Below, piece after piece: positions 18,575 through 27,705 of a stretch of 64,000 nt of DNA (the first letter of the stretch is position 1; each line of letters starts with the position of its first letter). Source of the stretch: JAFEBO01 sp044221315 (GTDB taxonomy: Bacteria; Planctomycetota; Phycisphaerae; Phycisphaerales; UBA1924); NCBI GenBank assembly GCA_044221315.1, contig JBGAPK010000007.1, forward strand, positions 62,001 through 126,000. The letters are read 5' to 3'. The notes beneath the pieces were generated by a model that saw only the letters and a program-made list of their open reading frames with translations, ran no database searches and was not told the origin of the DNA. Position numbers and translations under genes: made by a program.

Positions 18575-20815
18575 ATGTCAATTCGTCCTGAACAATCCGC
18601 TTTTTGTACTTGGATCGGCCGCCTGATCGCACTGGCCGGTTCGCTCCTGCTGGGGACAGCCCTGGCTCAACCGACGCTCGCTTTCGCCGAGGAATCGGTC
18701 AGGCAGGCGGAGCCCATCGGGTCGGTGGTTGGCGTTCCCTGGGTTGGCGAATTCGGGATCACCGAGTCCATGGAGCAGATCATGGCGCGGGATGCGCTCT
18801 TCCCGGCGAACGCCCGGGCCCTGAAACCGTACTACTCCGCCAACAACGCCAACTTGCCCCAAGACTCTTCCGCGTTGGCCGTGCCGCGCTGGCCGTTTGA
18901 TGGAAACTGGTCGACCGCCACTTCGAGCGGCTATCCGTCGCTGATCGAGCGCCATGTTTCTCCGTTCGATGAGCTGATGCTGCCGCAGTCGCTCAGCACC
19001 AACTTTCTCGGGGCGACCCTTAACGAATCAGGCTACATTCCTCCGGACACGATGGGCGAGGTGGGCCCGAGCCAGATCTTCGTCACGCTCAACGGGCGCT
19101 TCAAACTGTTCAACAAGACCGGCTCGCTCGCCTTCACCGTCAGTTCCGACTCGTTTTTCACTTCCGTCCGCAACGGCTCGGGCACGAGCGATCCGCGCGT
19201 GGTCTACGACAAGATCAGCCAGCGCTGGTTCGTCGTCATGATCAACGTCGCTTCCGCGTCCAACCGGGTTCTCATCGCCGTCAGCAACGGGCCCACGCTC
19301 ACGAACACGGCGAGCTTTACGTTTTATCAGTTCACGCAAGACGCAACCGGTGGAGGCGTGGCCGACAACGGCGCGTTCGCCGACTATCCCTCCCTGGGCG
19401 TTGACGCCAACGCTTTGTACATCGGTTGCAACATGTTTAACCCGGGCTACTACGGCACCACGGGTTGGGTCGTGCGCAAGTCGTCCGTCCTGAGCGGTGG
19501 ACCCATCGTCGTCACGACCTTCCGGGGCATGGCGACCTCCGGCGGCGAAGGCCCATATGCCCCGCGAGGTGTCACCAATGGCGATCCGGCCGCCACCGAA
19601 GGGTACTTTGTCGGCGTCAGCAACATCTCCTTGAGCAGGCTCACCTTCCGTCGTATCAGCACACCTGGCGGGACTCCCACCATCTCGAGCAACATTATCC
19701 TCGGGGTGCCCACGACAGCCCAGCCGGTCACGATCCCGGCCCAGGGCAGCACGCTCAACGTCCAGGCGTCCGACCACCGCCTCTACGACGCCCGCATCTA
19801 CCGCAATCGTTCCACCGGCGCCCGGACACTCTGGACGGCCCACTGCATCCAGGTGAATGCAGCCGGGACGGCCACCAGCGCCGGTGGGCGCGACGGCGGC
19901 CGATGGTACCAGATTCAGAATCTCACCACCGTTCCTTCGCTCGTGCAGGCCGGAACTCTCTTCGATAGCGCCGCTTCGAACCCGAAGTATTACAACTATC
20001 CGACCGCCGCCATGAGCGGCCAGGGCCATATGGCTATCGGCGCAAGCTTCGGCGGCGCTGTCAACTTCATGTCGGCCGCCGCAGCGGGACGCTTGTCGAG
20101 CGATGCTCTCGGCTCAACCCAGGCGCCCACGGTGATTATTAACGGTGCCAGCTCCTACACCCTTTCCGATGGCAGCCGCAACCGCTGGGGCGATTACTCC
20201 AGCACATCCGTCGACCCCTCGGACGACCAGACGATCTGGACATTCCAGGAATACGTCAGCGCGACCGACACCTGGGCCGTCCGCGTGGCCAAGCTCCTGG
20301 CGCCCCCGCCCGCCACGCCGTCCTCCATCGTTCCCAACTCGCTTGTTCAGGGGGCCAGCAACGTCAATCTCACGGTCACGGGCACCTCTGCTTCCGGCTC
20401 GGCCTTCTACGACACAGAACCGGGGTACAACCGGCTTGTTGCCGCGTTCTCCGGCCTCGGGATCACCGTGAACTCCGCTCTCTTCAACAGCGGCACCTCC
20501 CTCACGCTAAACGTCTCTGTGAGCGGCGGTGCCGCCGCGGGGCTCCGCAACCTGACCGTGACGAATCCGGATGGACAAACTGCTACCGGGATCAACCTTC
20601 TGACGATCAAAATCTCGTGCCCCGCCGACCTGAACGGCGACGGCCAGGTCGATGACAGCGACTTTGTGATCTTCGCGTCGGCCTACGACATCTTCGACTG
20701 CGCCGATCCCATGATGCCCGCGGGTTGCCCGGCCGATTTAAACGGCGACGGATTCGTCGAAGATGCCGACTTTGTGCTCTTCGCTTCGGCCTACGACGCG
20801 TTCTTCTGCCCCTAA
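18575..20815 (+). CDS. Secreted beta-rich protein with TIG-like domain and paired EF-hand C-terminal tag
   Basis: 746 residues from the ATG at 18575, 6 nt after AAGGAG. The signal peptide is clear (IGRLIALAGSLLLGTALAQP, ending around AFA-EE). The body (about 130-560) contains motifs seen in large secreted repeat proteins, such as IPPDTMGEVGPSQ and DPRVVYDKISQRWFVV, compatible with a beta-propeller but of unknown function. An IPT/TIG-like Ig fold follows (about 580-680). The last 65 residues are two intact 12-residue EF loops, DLNGDGQVDDSD and DLNGDGFVEDAD, framed by four Cys and ending in Cys-Pro. No catalytic motif was recognised. A terminator follows at 20886. Confidence 0.8.
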   Translation: MSIRPEQSAFCTWIGRLIALAGSLLLGTALAQPTLAFAEESVRQAEPIGSVVGVPWVGEFGITESMEQIMARDALFPANARALKPYYSANNANLPQDSSALAVPRWPFDGNWSTATSSGYPSLIERHVSPFDELMLPQSLSTNFLGATLNESGYIPPDTMGEVGPSQIFVTLNGRFKLFNKTGSLAFTVSSDSFFTSVRNGSGTSDPRVVYDKISQRWFVVMINVASASNRVLIAVSNGPTLTNTASFTFYQFTQDATGGGVADNGAFADYPSLGVDANALYIGCNMFNPGYYGTTGWVVRKSSVLSGGPIVVTTFRGMATSGGEGPYAPRGVTNGDPAATEGYFVGVSNISLSRLTFRRISTPGGTPTISSNIILGVPTTAQPVTIPAQGSTLNVQASDHRLYDARIYRNRSTGARTLWTAHCIQVNAAGTATSAGGRDGGRWYQIQNLTTVPSLVQAGTLFDSAASNPKYYNYPTAAMSGQGHMAIGASFGGAVNFMSAAAAGRLSSDALGSTQAPTVIINGASSYTLSDGSRNRWGDYSSTSVDPSDDQTIWTFQEYVSATDTWAVRVAKLLAPPPATPSSIVPNSLVQGASNVNLTVTGTSASGSAFYDTEPGYNRLVAAFSGLGITVNSALFNSGTSLTLNVSVSGGAAAGLRNLTVTNPDGQTATGINLLTIKISCPADLNGDGQVDDSDFVIFASAYDIFDCADPMMPAGCPADLNGDGFVEDADFVLFASAYDAFFCP

Positions 20816-20885
20816 GCAAGCACACAACCACCGAAGCGGCGCCCGAACGCCGCTCGAATCCTTCACGACCACTCCGAAGTTTTCA

Positions 20886-20910
20886 GGCCCGTCGCTCGAC
20901 GGGCCTTTTT
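20886..20910 (+). terminator. Rho-independent terminator
   Basis: An 8-bp perfect stem, GGCCCGTC / GACGGGCC (20886-20905), with a GCTC loop is followed by TTTTT. It lies 70 bp after the stop of the EF-tagged secreted protein gene, in the right orientation to end that transcript. Confidence 0.85.
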
Positions 20911-21052
20911 CTTTCCGGACGACGAGAGCTCAAGCATGGCGGGAGCACCAGATCGAGCCCCCAAAGAGGAATCGACTTCCTGCATCGGCGTCGCGGGCGG
21001 GGGCGTGGAACGTCCAAGCCGTGGCTTCGTGCTCGCGCTGCCGGCCGTCAGA

Positions 21053-21125
21053 GCGGGCGAAGGGAATTAATTCCTCGCCACAGTCAGCGTTTGAGGCTGA
21101 CGCTCTACCACTGAGCTACACCCGC
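21053..21125 (-). pseudogene. Degenerate tRNA-Gly copy with a CAA anticodon
   Basis: 73 nt. The first 32 nt are identical to tRNA-Gly(TCC) at 17966-18036 and the last 13 nt are too, so acceptor stem, D-arm and 5' anticodon stem are intact, including the T discriminator. The anticodon loop is CTCAAAC, giving CAA (Leu), not TCC. The variable region is 7 nt, too short for a leucine tRNA, and the T-loop is ATTAATT, which lacks the universal TTC; the T-stem has a mismatch. It cannot be a normal elongator. It is either a decayed duplicate or a non-translational tRNA-like RNA. No good promoter was seen on its 5' side. Confidence 0.75.
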
Positions 21126-21155
21126 GTGCAAGCGAATTGTGCGGAGCCGGGGGGG

Positions 21156-21185
21156 AAAGAAAACCCGCCGGATCGATCCGGCGGG
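21156..21185 (-). terminator. Rho-independent terminator of the cluster B pseudopilin transcript
   Basis: Positions 21164-21185 form a perfect 22-bp palindrome beginning CCCGCCGGATC; read on the minus strand it is followed by TTTTCTTT (complement of 21156-21163). It lies 75 bp after the pseudopilin stop at 21261 and would end the long cluster B message. Confidence 0.85.
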
Positions 21186-21260
21186 CTTCGTAACAGAGGG
21201 CGATCATTCTTCGATTTCGGGCTCGGCGAGGGTCTTCCCCCCGATGCTCTCCTCGAACCT

Positions 21261-21746
21261 TCAGTAGGTGTTGTACTTCACTCCTCGGCCGTCAACTTCC
21301 GCGTCGGGGCAGTTGGGGGTCACGGCGCCGGTGGTGGCGTCGTAAACCCAGGCGAAGGCCCCGCCGAGGGTGCCGGTGAAGGTGTTCTTGCCCTTGTTGG
21401 CGCCGACCGAAAGCGGCGGGATGGAGCGGAGATATGGCCCGTAGATCTTGCCTGTCGCGGTGTCCTTAGTGGCGCTGAATGCGGTGCCGTTGATGTCGGA
21501 GTACTGCGTGAGCGCGTTGGTCACATCGGCCAGGGCGGGGTAGGCGCCGCCGTGCTCGGTCTGGAAGAGATCGATGGCGTTGCGGATCACCGCGAGATCG
21601 GCCATCACGGCGTTGTCCGCGGCGGCAGTGGCGCTGCGGCTCATACGCGGGACGGCGATGGCGGCGAGGATGCCGAGAATCACCACGACAATCACGAGTT
21701 CGAGAAGGCTGAAGGCACGCCGTGAACGCGAGGCAACAAGTGACAT
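21261..21746 (-). CDS. Small GspG-like (major-type) pseudopilin, cluster B
   Basis: 161 residues from the ATG at 21746, with GGAG 8 nt upstream; the longer frame to 21803 has no support. The class III signal is RRAFSLLELVIVVVILGILA, cleaved after Ala, followed by AIAVPRMSRSATAAADNAVMADLAVIRNAIDLFQTEHGGAYP. This last pattern (helix, then ala/asp-rich segment and a GxYP turn) is that of GspG-like major pseudopilins, and the size fits. It is the last gene of cluster B, 178 bp after its neighbour and ahead of a strong terminator, so it may have its own promoter and be made in excess. Confidence 0.85.
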   Translation of the reverse strand: MSLVASRSRRAFSLLELVIVVVILGILAAIAVPRMSRSATAAADNAVMADLAVIRNAIDLFQTEHGGAYPALADVTNALTQYSDINGTAFSATKDTATGKIYGPYLRSIPPLSVGANKGKNTFTGTLGGAFAWVYDATTGAVTPNCPDAEVDGRGVKYNTY

Positions 21747-21924
21747 GGTCTGGACTCCGTATGGATTCGGAACGAGATGATCCGCCCTGATCCTCAGTTG
21801 CATCGTGCGGGCGGAGTGGTGAATTGAGGAACCCCCGAGGCTCTTGAGCGGGAAGTTGTTGGCGGCTCCGTCTGTGCCGCCTTTGCCGAATGTCGAGCGG
21901 CGTACGTTGGCCCTGAGAGGGTGG

Positions 21925-22437
21925 TTATCTGGAGGCCGGGAGTGTCAGTTCGATCGTTCCGCCCGCGCCGTGAAAGACCGCGGCGGTGCGCGTGACATCG
22001 ACAAGCCTGAATCCATCGATTTCCTCACCGATCCGGACGGCGCGGCCGTTGACGACGGCGTTGGACCCCCGGGACTTGGAAGCCAGGGCGCTGACGTGGT
22101 GAGTGAGAGCGAATCGTTTACGGGAATCCTCCCCGACATCAACCTGAGGGGGCGCTTTGGCCGGGATTTCCACGGCCCTTTGGAGCGTGCCCTCGAGCAG
22201 ATCGACCTCACGCGGCACATCGCCGAGCTGTTTGAGGCGCTTGGCGAGCGTCAGCGTGGCAGGGGTCTTTGACGGAGCCTTGGCGACGGCCCGAGTCGGC
22301 TGAAGCGGCTGACCCAGTTCGGCCGCATGGGCCGGGCTTGCGCCGGAAACGCCAAAGAAACCGCGATCGACAGCCAGTGCGGAACCTGCAATCAGCAGAA
22401 CGGCAGCGTAGGCCTTGCGTTGTGGTGAAATCGGCAT
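21925..22437 (-). CDS. GspC/GspB/PilP-like assembly protein
   Basis: 170 residues from the ATG at 22437; an upstream in-frame extension overlaps pilO and reads as non-coding. A hydrophobic N-terminal segment (YAAVLLIAGSALAV) leads into a Pro/Ala/Lys linker, and the C-terminal 45 residues are a small beta domain: AVVNGRAVRIGEEIDGFRLV then a TIELTLP strand. This resembles the periplasmic domain of GspC/GspB/PilP, which links the inner-membrane platform to the secretin. Its position directly after PilM-N-O matches PilP. The exact family is inferred. Confidence 0.6.
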   Translation of the reverse strand: MPISPQRKAYAAVLLIAGSALAVDRGFFGVSGASPAHAAELGQPLQPTRAVAKAPSKTPATLTLAKRLKQLGDVPREVDLLEGTLQRAVEIPAKAPPQVDVGEDSRKRFALTHHVSALASKSRGSNAVVNGRAVRIGEEIDGFRLVDVTRTAAVFHGAGGTIELTLPASR

Positions 22438-22480
22438 GGTTAGACCATGCAAAACGGTTTCAATCGAAGCAAGGCCGGCG

Positions 22481-23077
22481 TTACTTCTTCGGGGCCGTTT
22501 GTGCGGGCTGTGCCGGTTGCGACGTGGGTGCGGCGTACCAAACCAATTCGAAGACAAATGCCGCGGATTCGGCGGCAGGCGAACGGTCGCGCGTGATCTG
22601 AAGCCCGGATACCGAGACATCGGGGAACGCGGAACGAAGGTCCGAGATCCAGTCGCGGCAGGAGGGGAAGGAGCCCCGGCCCTCCATTCGGATCGGGACC
22701 AGCGTCGCCTTGGTGGCGCGCTGGGGTGCGTCGGGGGCAATGCGATCGAGCGTCAGACCGCGGCGCTTGGCGAGCTCGGTGAGGCGGGAGAGTCGTGAAT
22801 TGAGACGGGATATGGGCTCGACATCGATGTGCAGGGAAGCGAGTTCCTCCTGGAGTCGGGCCGCGTTGGCTTCGAGATCGGCGCGCTGCTCGTGGAGCTT
22901 GTGCGATTCGAACCGGAGCTCCTCGACGCGAGACTCGGCCAATTTCTGGGCGGCGTGTGCGTGGAGAAGCGGCGCGAGCGATCCGGCTCCGACGGCGGCG
23001 GTCATCGCGGCAAGGACCGCGAGGCCTATGAGGTCGATTCCCAATCGGGAGTGGAATGAGCGGTGGAGGGTGATCAC
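22481..23077 (-). CDS. PilO/GspM-like inner-membrane assembly protein
   Basis: 198 residues. One N-terminal membrane helix (about 12-33, IDLIGLAVLAAMTAAVGAGS) is followed by a long coiled coil (about 40-100, rich in Leu/Glu/Arg heptads) and a small alpha/beta domain (about 110-190), the PilO layout. The ATG overlaps the pilN stop as ATGA. It would form the periplasmic part of the alignment complex with PilN. A Gln/Pro/Ala tail ends the protein. Identity is based on layout and gene order. Confidence 0.7.
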   Translation of the reverse strand: MITLHRSFHSRLGIDLIGLAVLAAMTAAVGAGSLAPLLHAHAAQKLAESRVEELRFESHKLHEQRADLEANAARLQEELASLHIDVEPISRLNSRLSRLTELAKRRGLTLDRIAPDAPQRATKATLVPIRMEGRGSFPSCRDWISDLRSAFPDVSVSGLQITRDRSPAAESAAFVFELVWYAAPTSQPAQPAQTAPKK

Positions 23078-23673
23078 TTTGTGCCTCCGGGCTGCTCTTC
23101 CATCCGGGCCTCGATGTCGAAGGCGATCAGCCCTTCGGCCTGTATGTCGGACTTGCGGGCGTCGGCGAGGCCGACGTTCTCGAACAGGCCGGCGCCTTCG
23201 AGCCGAAGAGCGAACTGGGCGATCGCCTGATGGTCCTTGCCGAGGCCGGAGAGTTTGATCCAGACGCCCTTAGGGGGCTTTGGCGCGCCGGGCTTTTGCT
23301 CTGCCTTTCGCGGCCCCAGTGCAACACGTTCGATCTCGATGTCGTTACCCCGAAGGGAGGCGATGAGGTTCAGGAGCACACTCCAGTCGGGATGGTCGGC
23401 GATGGAGCGGGCTGTGGCGAGGGAAGCCTGGGTACGGGCGATCCTTTCACGGAGCGCCCGAACGGACGATTCGAGGTTGGCGCACTCGGCCCCCAGTGTG
23501 GCGAGGCGACGGTCGAGGCCCGAGGCCTCTCCCGAGAGCATCCGGAGGGAACCGCACCAAAGCACGCCGAGCAACGCGGCATATCCGACGACGACGAGTG
23601 ACCAGTTCGCCGCGCGATCTTCGCGTGCGAGGACTCGCCTCCGTGCAACGGGGACAAGGTTGGCGCTCACCAT
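23074..23673 (-). CDS. PilN/GspL-like inner-membrane assembly protein
   Basis: 199 residues from the ATG at 23673, overlapping the pilM stop by 7 nt; a GTG one codon on is also possible. Near the N-terminus is SANLVPVARR, matching the INLLP motif by which PilN binds PilM. One membrane helix follows (about 24-43), then a coiled coil and a ferredoxin-like domain (WSVLLNLIASLRGNDIEIE), as in PilN. It works in the PilMNO alignment complex. The INLLP-like match is approximate. Confidence 0.75.
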   Translation of the reverse strand: MVSANLVPVARRRVLAREDRAANWSLVVVGYAALLGVLWCGSLRMLSGEASGLDRRLATLGAECANLESSVRALRERIARTQASLATARSIADHPDWSVLLNLIASLRGNDIEIERVALGPRKAEQKPGAPKPPKGVWIKLSGLGKDHQAIAQFALRLEGAGLFENVGLADARKSDIQAEGLIAFDIEARMEEQPGGTK

Positions 23674-24722
23674 TCGGCACCTCCGTCCGGAGTCATGCAG
23701 AGCCCGGCGGCGGCCGGTAGGGCACGCTGGGCTCCGGATTCGATCGCGTTGGTGCCGGAGATGTCGAGATCGGCCAGCGAGAGGATTTTGGATTCGAGCG
23801 AGACCCGGCCGCCGATCAGGCCGGCAAGGTCGTCGGATTCTTCGCCGTCGGCGAGCACCAGCAGCCGCGCGACGCGGGTGCTCGAGAAGCGACGGGAGAG
23901 GTAGGCGGTGGTGGTCAGGACCTCGGCGGCGAGTGTCTCCGCGAAGCGGCGGACCTGATCCTGCACTTCGCGTGAGGCGTCGGGGTCGGAGAGCATTGTG
24001 CGCTCGGCGCGGAGAGCATCCCGCATCGCGACGGGTGCGAAGTCGGTGTCGACGCCAATCGTTCCGGCCACAACGCGGTGAAGCGTTTCGAGATCGGCGG
24101 AATCGATGGCGCGTTCGAAGACGACGATGCCGGCGCCGACGGCCAGGATGCGTGACTGCTTCCAGCCGAGCGAAAGGACGAGATCCAGGGAGTTGTCGGG
24201 CGCCGAGCGGGTCCGGCACGCGCGGGCGATCGATGCGCTCCGCGGCTCGAGCGTGCGGATGTCGAGATCGTGTGCGTCGAAGGCGTCGAGGATCGGATCG
24301 GCGACGACGTGCGGGCAGGCGAAGACCATGCAGGCGGCGGCACCGGCCTGGCGCGCGGTCGTTGGCAACTCCCAGAGGGCCAATTCGAGCGACGACGGGC
24401 TCTGCTTGAACATTCGCTCCATTTCGGCGGCGGCGATCATCGGCACCGGCGCGCCGGACTTGAGCGGAGGGAGGTCAAGCACGGCGCTCAGAACGCTCTC
24501 ATCCGGGAGCGACACAGCCAGATCTCGGCCGGCAAAGCCGCGCCGGATGAGGGCTGCGGCGATGCGCGGAGCTTCGGTCCGCAGGTTCGAATCGATTTGG
24601 AGGCGAGGGAAAACCGACCATGCGTGCAGATGTCGGTCCTCGGGTGGACCCGACAACTGCAGCAGGCGCACCAGTCGGCCGGAGACGTCGACTCCAATCG
24701 GTCCTGGACGGGTTCGTCTCAT
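23667..24722 (-). CDS. pilM: PilM, actin-like pilus assembly ATPase
   Basis: 351 residues, normal for PilM. It begins with PIGVDVSGRLVRLLQLSG, the actin/FtsA-type phosphate-1 region, and has RRGFAGRDLAVSLP and a PVPMIAAAEMERMF segment matching PilM features. A second nucleotide-binding region is seen around LDLVLSLGWKQSRI. It is a cytoplasmic protein that binds PilN's N-terminus and the ATPase. ATGA overlap with gspF places it in a tightly coupled gene chain. Confidence 0.85.
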   Translation of the reverse strand: MRRTRPGPIGVDVSGRLVRLLQLSGPPEDRHLHAWSVFPRLQIDSNLRTEAPRIAAALIRRGFAGRDLAVSLPDESVLSAVLDLPPLKSGAPVPMIAAAEMERMFKQSPSSLELALWELPTTARQAGAAACMVFACPHVVADPILDAFDAHDLDIRTLEPRSASIARACRTRSAPDNSLDLVLSLGWKQSRILAVGAGIVVFERAIDSADLETLHRVVAGTIGVDTDFAPVAMRDALRAERTMLSDPDASREVQDQVRRFAETLAAEVLTTTAYLSRRFSSTRVARLLVLADGEESDDLAGLIGGRVSLESKILSLADLDISGTNAIESGAQRALPAAAGLCMTPDGGAEW

Positions 24723-25948
24723 TGAGCGGGGCCTCCCCCCGCGTTGGCGGCCAGATCGAACATGGGGAGAAACATGCTGACCGCGACCCCGCCGACGAGA
24801 ATTCCCATGATGGTGAGAACAACCGGTTCGATGAGCGCGGAAAGGACCTTTGCGAACTGCTCGTTGTCCTCGTCGAGGAAGTCCGCAACTTGAAGGAGGA
24901 CGGGACCGATCTGGCCGGAGCGTTCGCCGCTTGCGATGGCCTCCTTGACGGCGGGGCTGACCAGGGCGGGGTCACCGATCGAGTCGGCGAGGGGAAGGCC
25001 TTTTTCGACGGAGGCTTCGCAGTCGGCGAGGAGTTTGATGTACGCGGAGCTCGAGAGCGAATCGCGTGTGAGACGGAGTGCGTCCAGAAGGTTGACGCGG
25101 GAATCGAGGAGCGTTCCGAGCAGGCGGGTCATCCTGGCGAGGGCGAAGCTGCGCCGGACAGGACCGACGCGCGGCGCTTTGAGCAACATCGAGTCGAAAG
25201 CACTCCAGCCGGCATCGGAACGGAGCCACGTGAAGGCCGCGAAGACGAGGCCGATGGCGGCCGGCAGGAGGATGTACCAGTTGCCGCGCAGGAACCTGGA
25301 GAGGATGATCAAAAACTCTGTGGTCGGCGGGAGGGGCGTTTGGAGTGAATCGAACATCTCGGCAAACTGGGGCAGCACAGTGACGAGCAGTACGATGATC
25401 ACGGCGAATGAGACGCTGATGAGAATCGCGGGGTACGTGAGGGCACCGACCACGGCCCGGCGGACGTTCATCTGCTGGCGGGCGAGATCGGCGAGCGAGC
25501 GCAACATCTGATCCAGCACGCCCGCGGATTCGCCGGCGGCGACCATGCTTCGGCAGATGGGATCGAACGTTCCGGGATGTGCGGCCAGCGCGGCGGCGAA
25601 GGATTCGCCCTGCTCGACCCGGCGGCGGATATCGCCGAGGACTGTGCGGAGTGAACCCTCCGGGGCCTGCGTTTCGAGGCATTCGAGAGCCTGAACGAGC
25701 TGGGTCCGGGTGGAGACCAGAATCGACAGCTGGCGGAAGAACTGGCTGAGATCGCGGAGAGAGACGGCGCCCGGTCGCCGTGATGGCGAGGCGTTGCCGG
25801 GAGCGGCGCTCTCGACCTTCGCGTGGACGCGAACGGCGAAGATGCCCTGTCGCCGAAGGGCTTCGATCGCATCGGCGTGACCTGGCGCGTCGATCGCGCC
25901 CGCGACGGCGCGGCCTGAGGTATCGAAACCCGAATAGGCATAGTTCAT
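24719..25948 (-). CDS. Inner-membrane platform protein GspF/PilC (cluster B)
   Basis: 409 residues. It starts YAYSGFDTSGRAVAGAIDA, the standard GspF opening, with first GspF domain about 66-190 (FFRQLSILVSTRTQLVQAL) and second about 270-395 (MTRLLGTLLDSRVNLLDAL), three to four hydrophobic segments and GERSGQI in the place of the second-repeat signature. It has neither the Lys/Gly-rich linker nor the poly-Gly tail of the cluster A copy. Start and stop overlap gspE and pilM by 4 nt each. Confidence 0.95.
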   Translation of the reverse strand: MNYAYSGFDTSGRAVAGAIDAPGHADAIEALRRQGIFAVRVHAKVESAAPGNASPSRRPGAVSLRDLSQFFRQLSILVSTRTQLVQALECLETQAPEGSLRTVLGDIRRRVEQGESFAAALAAHPGTFDPICRSMVAAGESAGVLDQMLRSLADLARQQMNVRRAVVGALTYPAILISVSFAVIIVLLVTVLPQFAEMFDSLQTPLPPTTEFLIILSRFLRGNWYILLPAAIGLVFAAFTWLRSDAGWSAFDSMLLKAPRVGPVRRSFALARMTRLLGTLLDSRVNLLDALRLTRDSLSSSAYIKLLADCEASVEKGLPLADSIGDPALVSPAVKEAIASGERSGQIGPVLLQVADFLDEDNEQFAKVLSALIEPVVLTIMGILVGGVAVSMFLPMFDLAANAGGGPAQ

Positions 25949-27705
25949 GCAGCGGCCCTCACTTCAGGGGCCTTGACGGGCTCAGGAGCGGCACTCTGGT
26001 CGTCCACGTGGGTGACACGGAGAATTTCCTCCAGATCGGTCTTGCCGTCCTTGGCCAGAACGATGCCTTCCTCCCGCAGCGCGAAAACCCCGTCGCGACG
26101 GAGTTGCTCACGCAGTTCGTGCGTCGGGGCGGCGGCGTAGATGAGGCGTTTGAGCGCGGGAGAAACCTCCATGACCTCATAGATGCCGAGGCGTCCCCTG
26201 TAGCCGGTGTCATGACAGTGTGGGCAACCCTCTCCCTTTCGGAAGGGTCGGCCGGCGTGATCCTTGAGGCCGGCGTCCGCGAGAACGTTCTCGGCGGGAT
26301 AGTACTTGGTGGAGCAGTGCTCGCAGATGGTCCGGGCGAGGCGCTGGGCGACCGCGCCGTTCAGCGCGCTCGAGATCAGGTAGTGTTCGACGCCCATGTC
26401 GGTAAGGCGGGCGACGGTGCCGGGCGCATCGTTGGTGTGGAGGGTTGCGAGGACGAGGTGGCCGGTTAGCGCCGCCTGGACGGCGACACGCGCGGTCTCC
26501 TGGTCGCGGATTTCACCGACCATGATGATGTCGGGGTCCTGGCGGAGGATGCTGCGGAGTGCACGGGCGAATGTGAAGCCGATCGCGTCCTGCACCTGGA
26601 TCTGATTGATCAGATCGAGCTGGTATTCGACGGGGTCTTCGACGGTAACGATGTTGACGTCGGGGCTGCGGAGCAGATCGAGGGCCGAGTAGAGCGTGGT
26701 GGTCTTGCCGCTGCCCGTCGGACCGGTGACGAGTACGAGACCGTGAGGACGCTCGAGGATGCGGGTGAAGGCTTCGAGCGTCTGGGGTCGGAAGCCCAGG
26801 TCGGAAAGGCGGACGCGGAGATTGGACTTGTCGAGGACGCGGACCACGATCTTCTCGCCGAGGAGGGTTGGCATGGAGGAAACGCGGAGATCGATCTCCC
26901 GACCCTCGGCGACGATGCGGACGCGGCCCTCCTGCGGGAGACGCTTCTCGGCGATGTCCATCTTCCCGATCACCTTGACCCGGGAGACGATGGAGGCGTG
27001 CATGCCCTGCGGGGGCTTCATGAGGTCGCGGAGCACGCCGTCGACTCGGTAGCGGATGCGGGTTCCCTTTTTGTCGGGCTCGATGTGGATGTCGCTCGCC
27101 TTGTCCCGAACGGCGGTGACGAGCGCGACGTTGACCAGATTGATGATCGGGCTGCCGGCGACGAGCTTGTCGAGGTCGGTTGCCGGGCCTTCGTCAACGG
27201 ATTCTCGCTCGACGACCTCGAGGTCTGATTCCGAGAGGGACGTCAGGAAGGCATCGACGTTGACGTCGCCCCCCGCGTACTTCTTGATGAACTCGATGAT
27301 GTTGGATTCGAGCGCGAGGACCGGCCGGATGCGACAGGAGGTGAGAGTGCGGAGCCGGTCGATCGCCGGGAGCGATTGCGGCTCGGCCATGGCCACCGTG
27401 AGTGTTTCCCGAACCTTGAAGAGCGGGATGGCCCGGAGCCGCTCGGCCTCTTCGGCGCCGATGAGCTTGAAAACCTGGGGATCGATCAGACCGTGACGGA
27501 GCTGGCAGGAGCGGATCCCAAGGGACTTCGCGAGGGTCTGGACAAGGGCGGCTCCGGTGATGATTCCCTTCTCGACCAGCAGTTCACCGAGCATCTGGTT
27601 GGTGCGTGCCTGCTCGCCGAGCGCGCGCGCAAGCTGTTGCTCGCTGATGAGCCCGTCCTTGACGAGCTGGTCGCCGAAACGGAGTTTGCCGGCATCCTGG
27701 CTCAC
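25945..27705 (-). CDS. GspE/PilB-family assembly ATPase (cluster B)
   Basis: 586 residues from the GTG at 27705, which has GAGGAG 6 nt upstream and overlaps the STAS stop (GTGA); upstream in-frame codons lie inside the STAS gene. It has an MshEN-type N-terminal domain (about 8-150), Walker A GPTGSGKT (328-335), Walker B IIMVGEIRD, His box ATLHTNDA and a zinc tetracysteine Cys461/Cys464/Cys494/Cys497. It is the third GspE/PilB ATPase in the window and the motor of cluster B. Confidence 0.95.
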   Translation of the reverse strand: MSQDAGKLRFGDQLVKDGLISEQQLARALGEQARTNQMLGELLVEKGIITGAALVQTLAKSLGIRSCQLRHGLIDPQVFKLIGAEEAERLRAIPLFKVRETLTVAMAEPQSLPAIDRLRTLTSCRIRPVLALESNIIEFIKKYAGGDVNVDAFLTSLSESDLEVVERESVDEGPATDLDKLVAGSPIINLVNVALVTAVRDKASDIHIEPDKKGTRIRYRVDGVLRDLMKPPQGMHASIVSRVKVIGKMDIAEKRLPQEGRVRIVAEGREIDLRVSSMPTLLGEKIVVRVLDKSNLRVRLSDLGFRPQTLEAFTRILERPHGLVLVTGPTGSGKTTTLYSALDLLRSPDVNIVTVEDPVEYQLDLINQIQVQDAIGFTFARALRSILRQDPDIIMVGEIRDQETARVAVQAALTGHLVLATLHTNDAPGTVARLTDMGVEHYLISSALNGAVAQRLARTICEHCSTKYYPAENVLADAGLKDHAGRPFRKGEGCPHCHDTGYRGRLGIYEVMEVSPALKRLIYAAAPTHELREQLRRDGVFALREEGIVLAKDGKTDLEEILRVTHVDDQSAAPEPVKAPEVRAAA

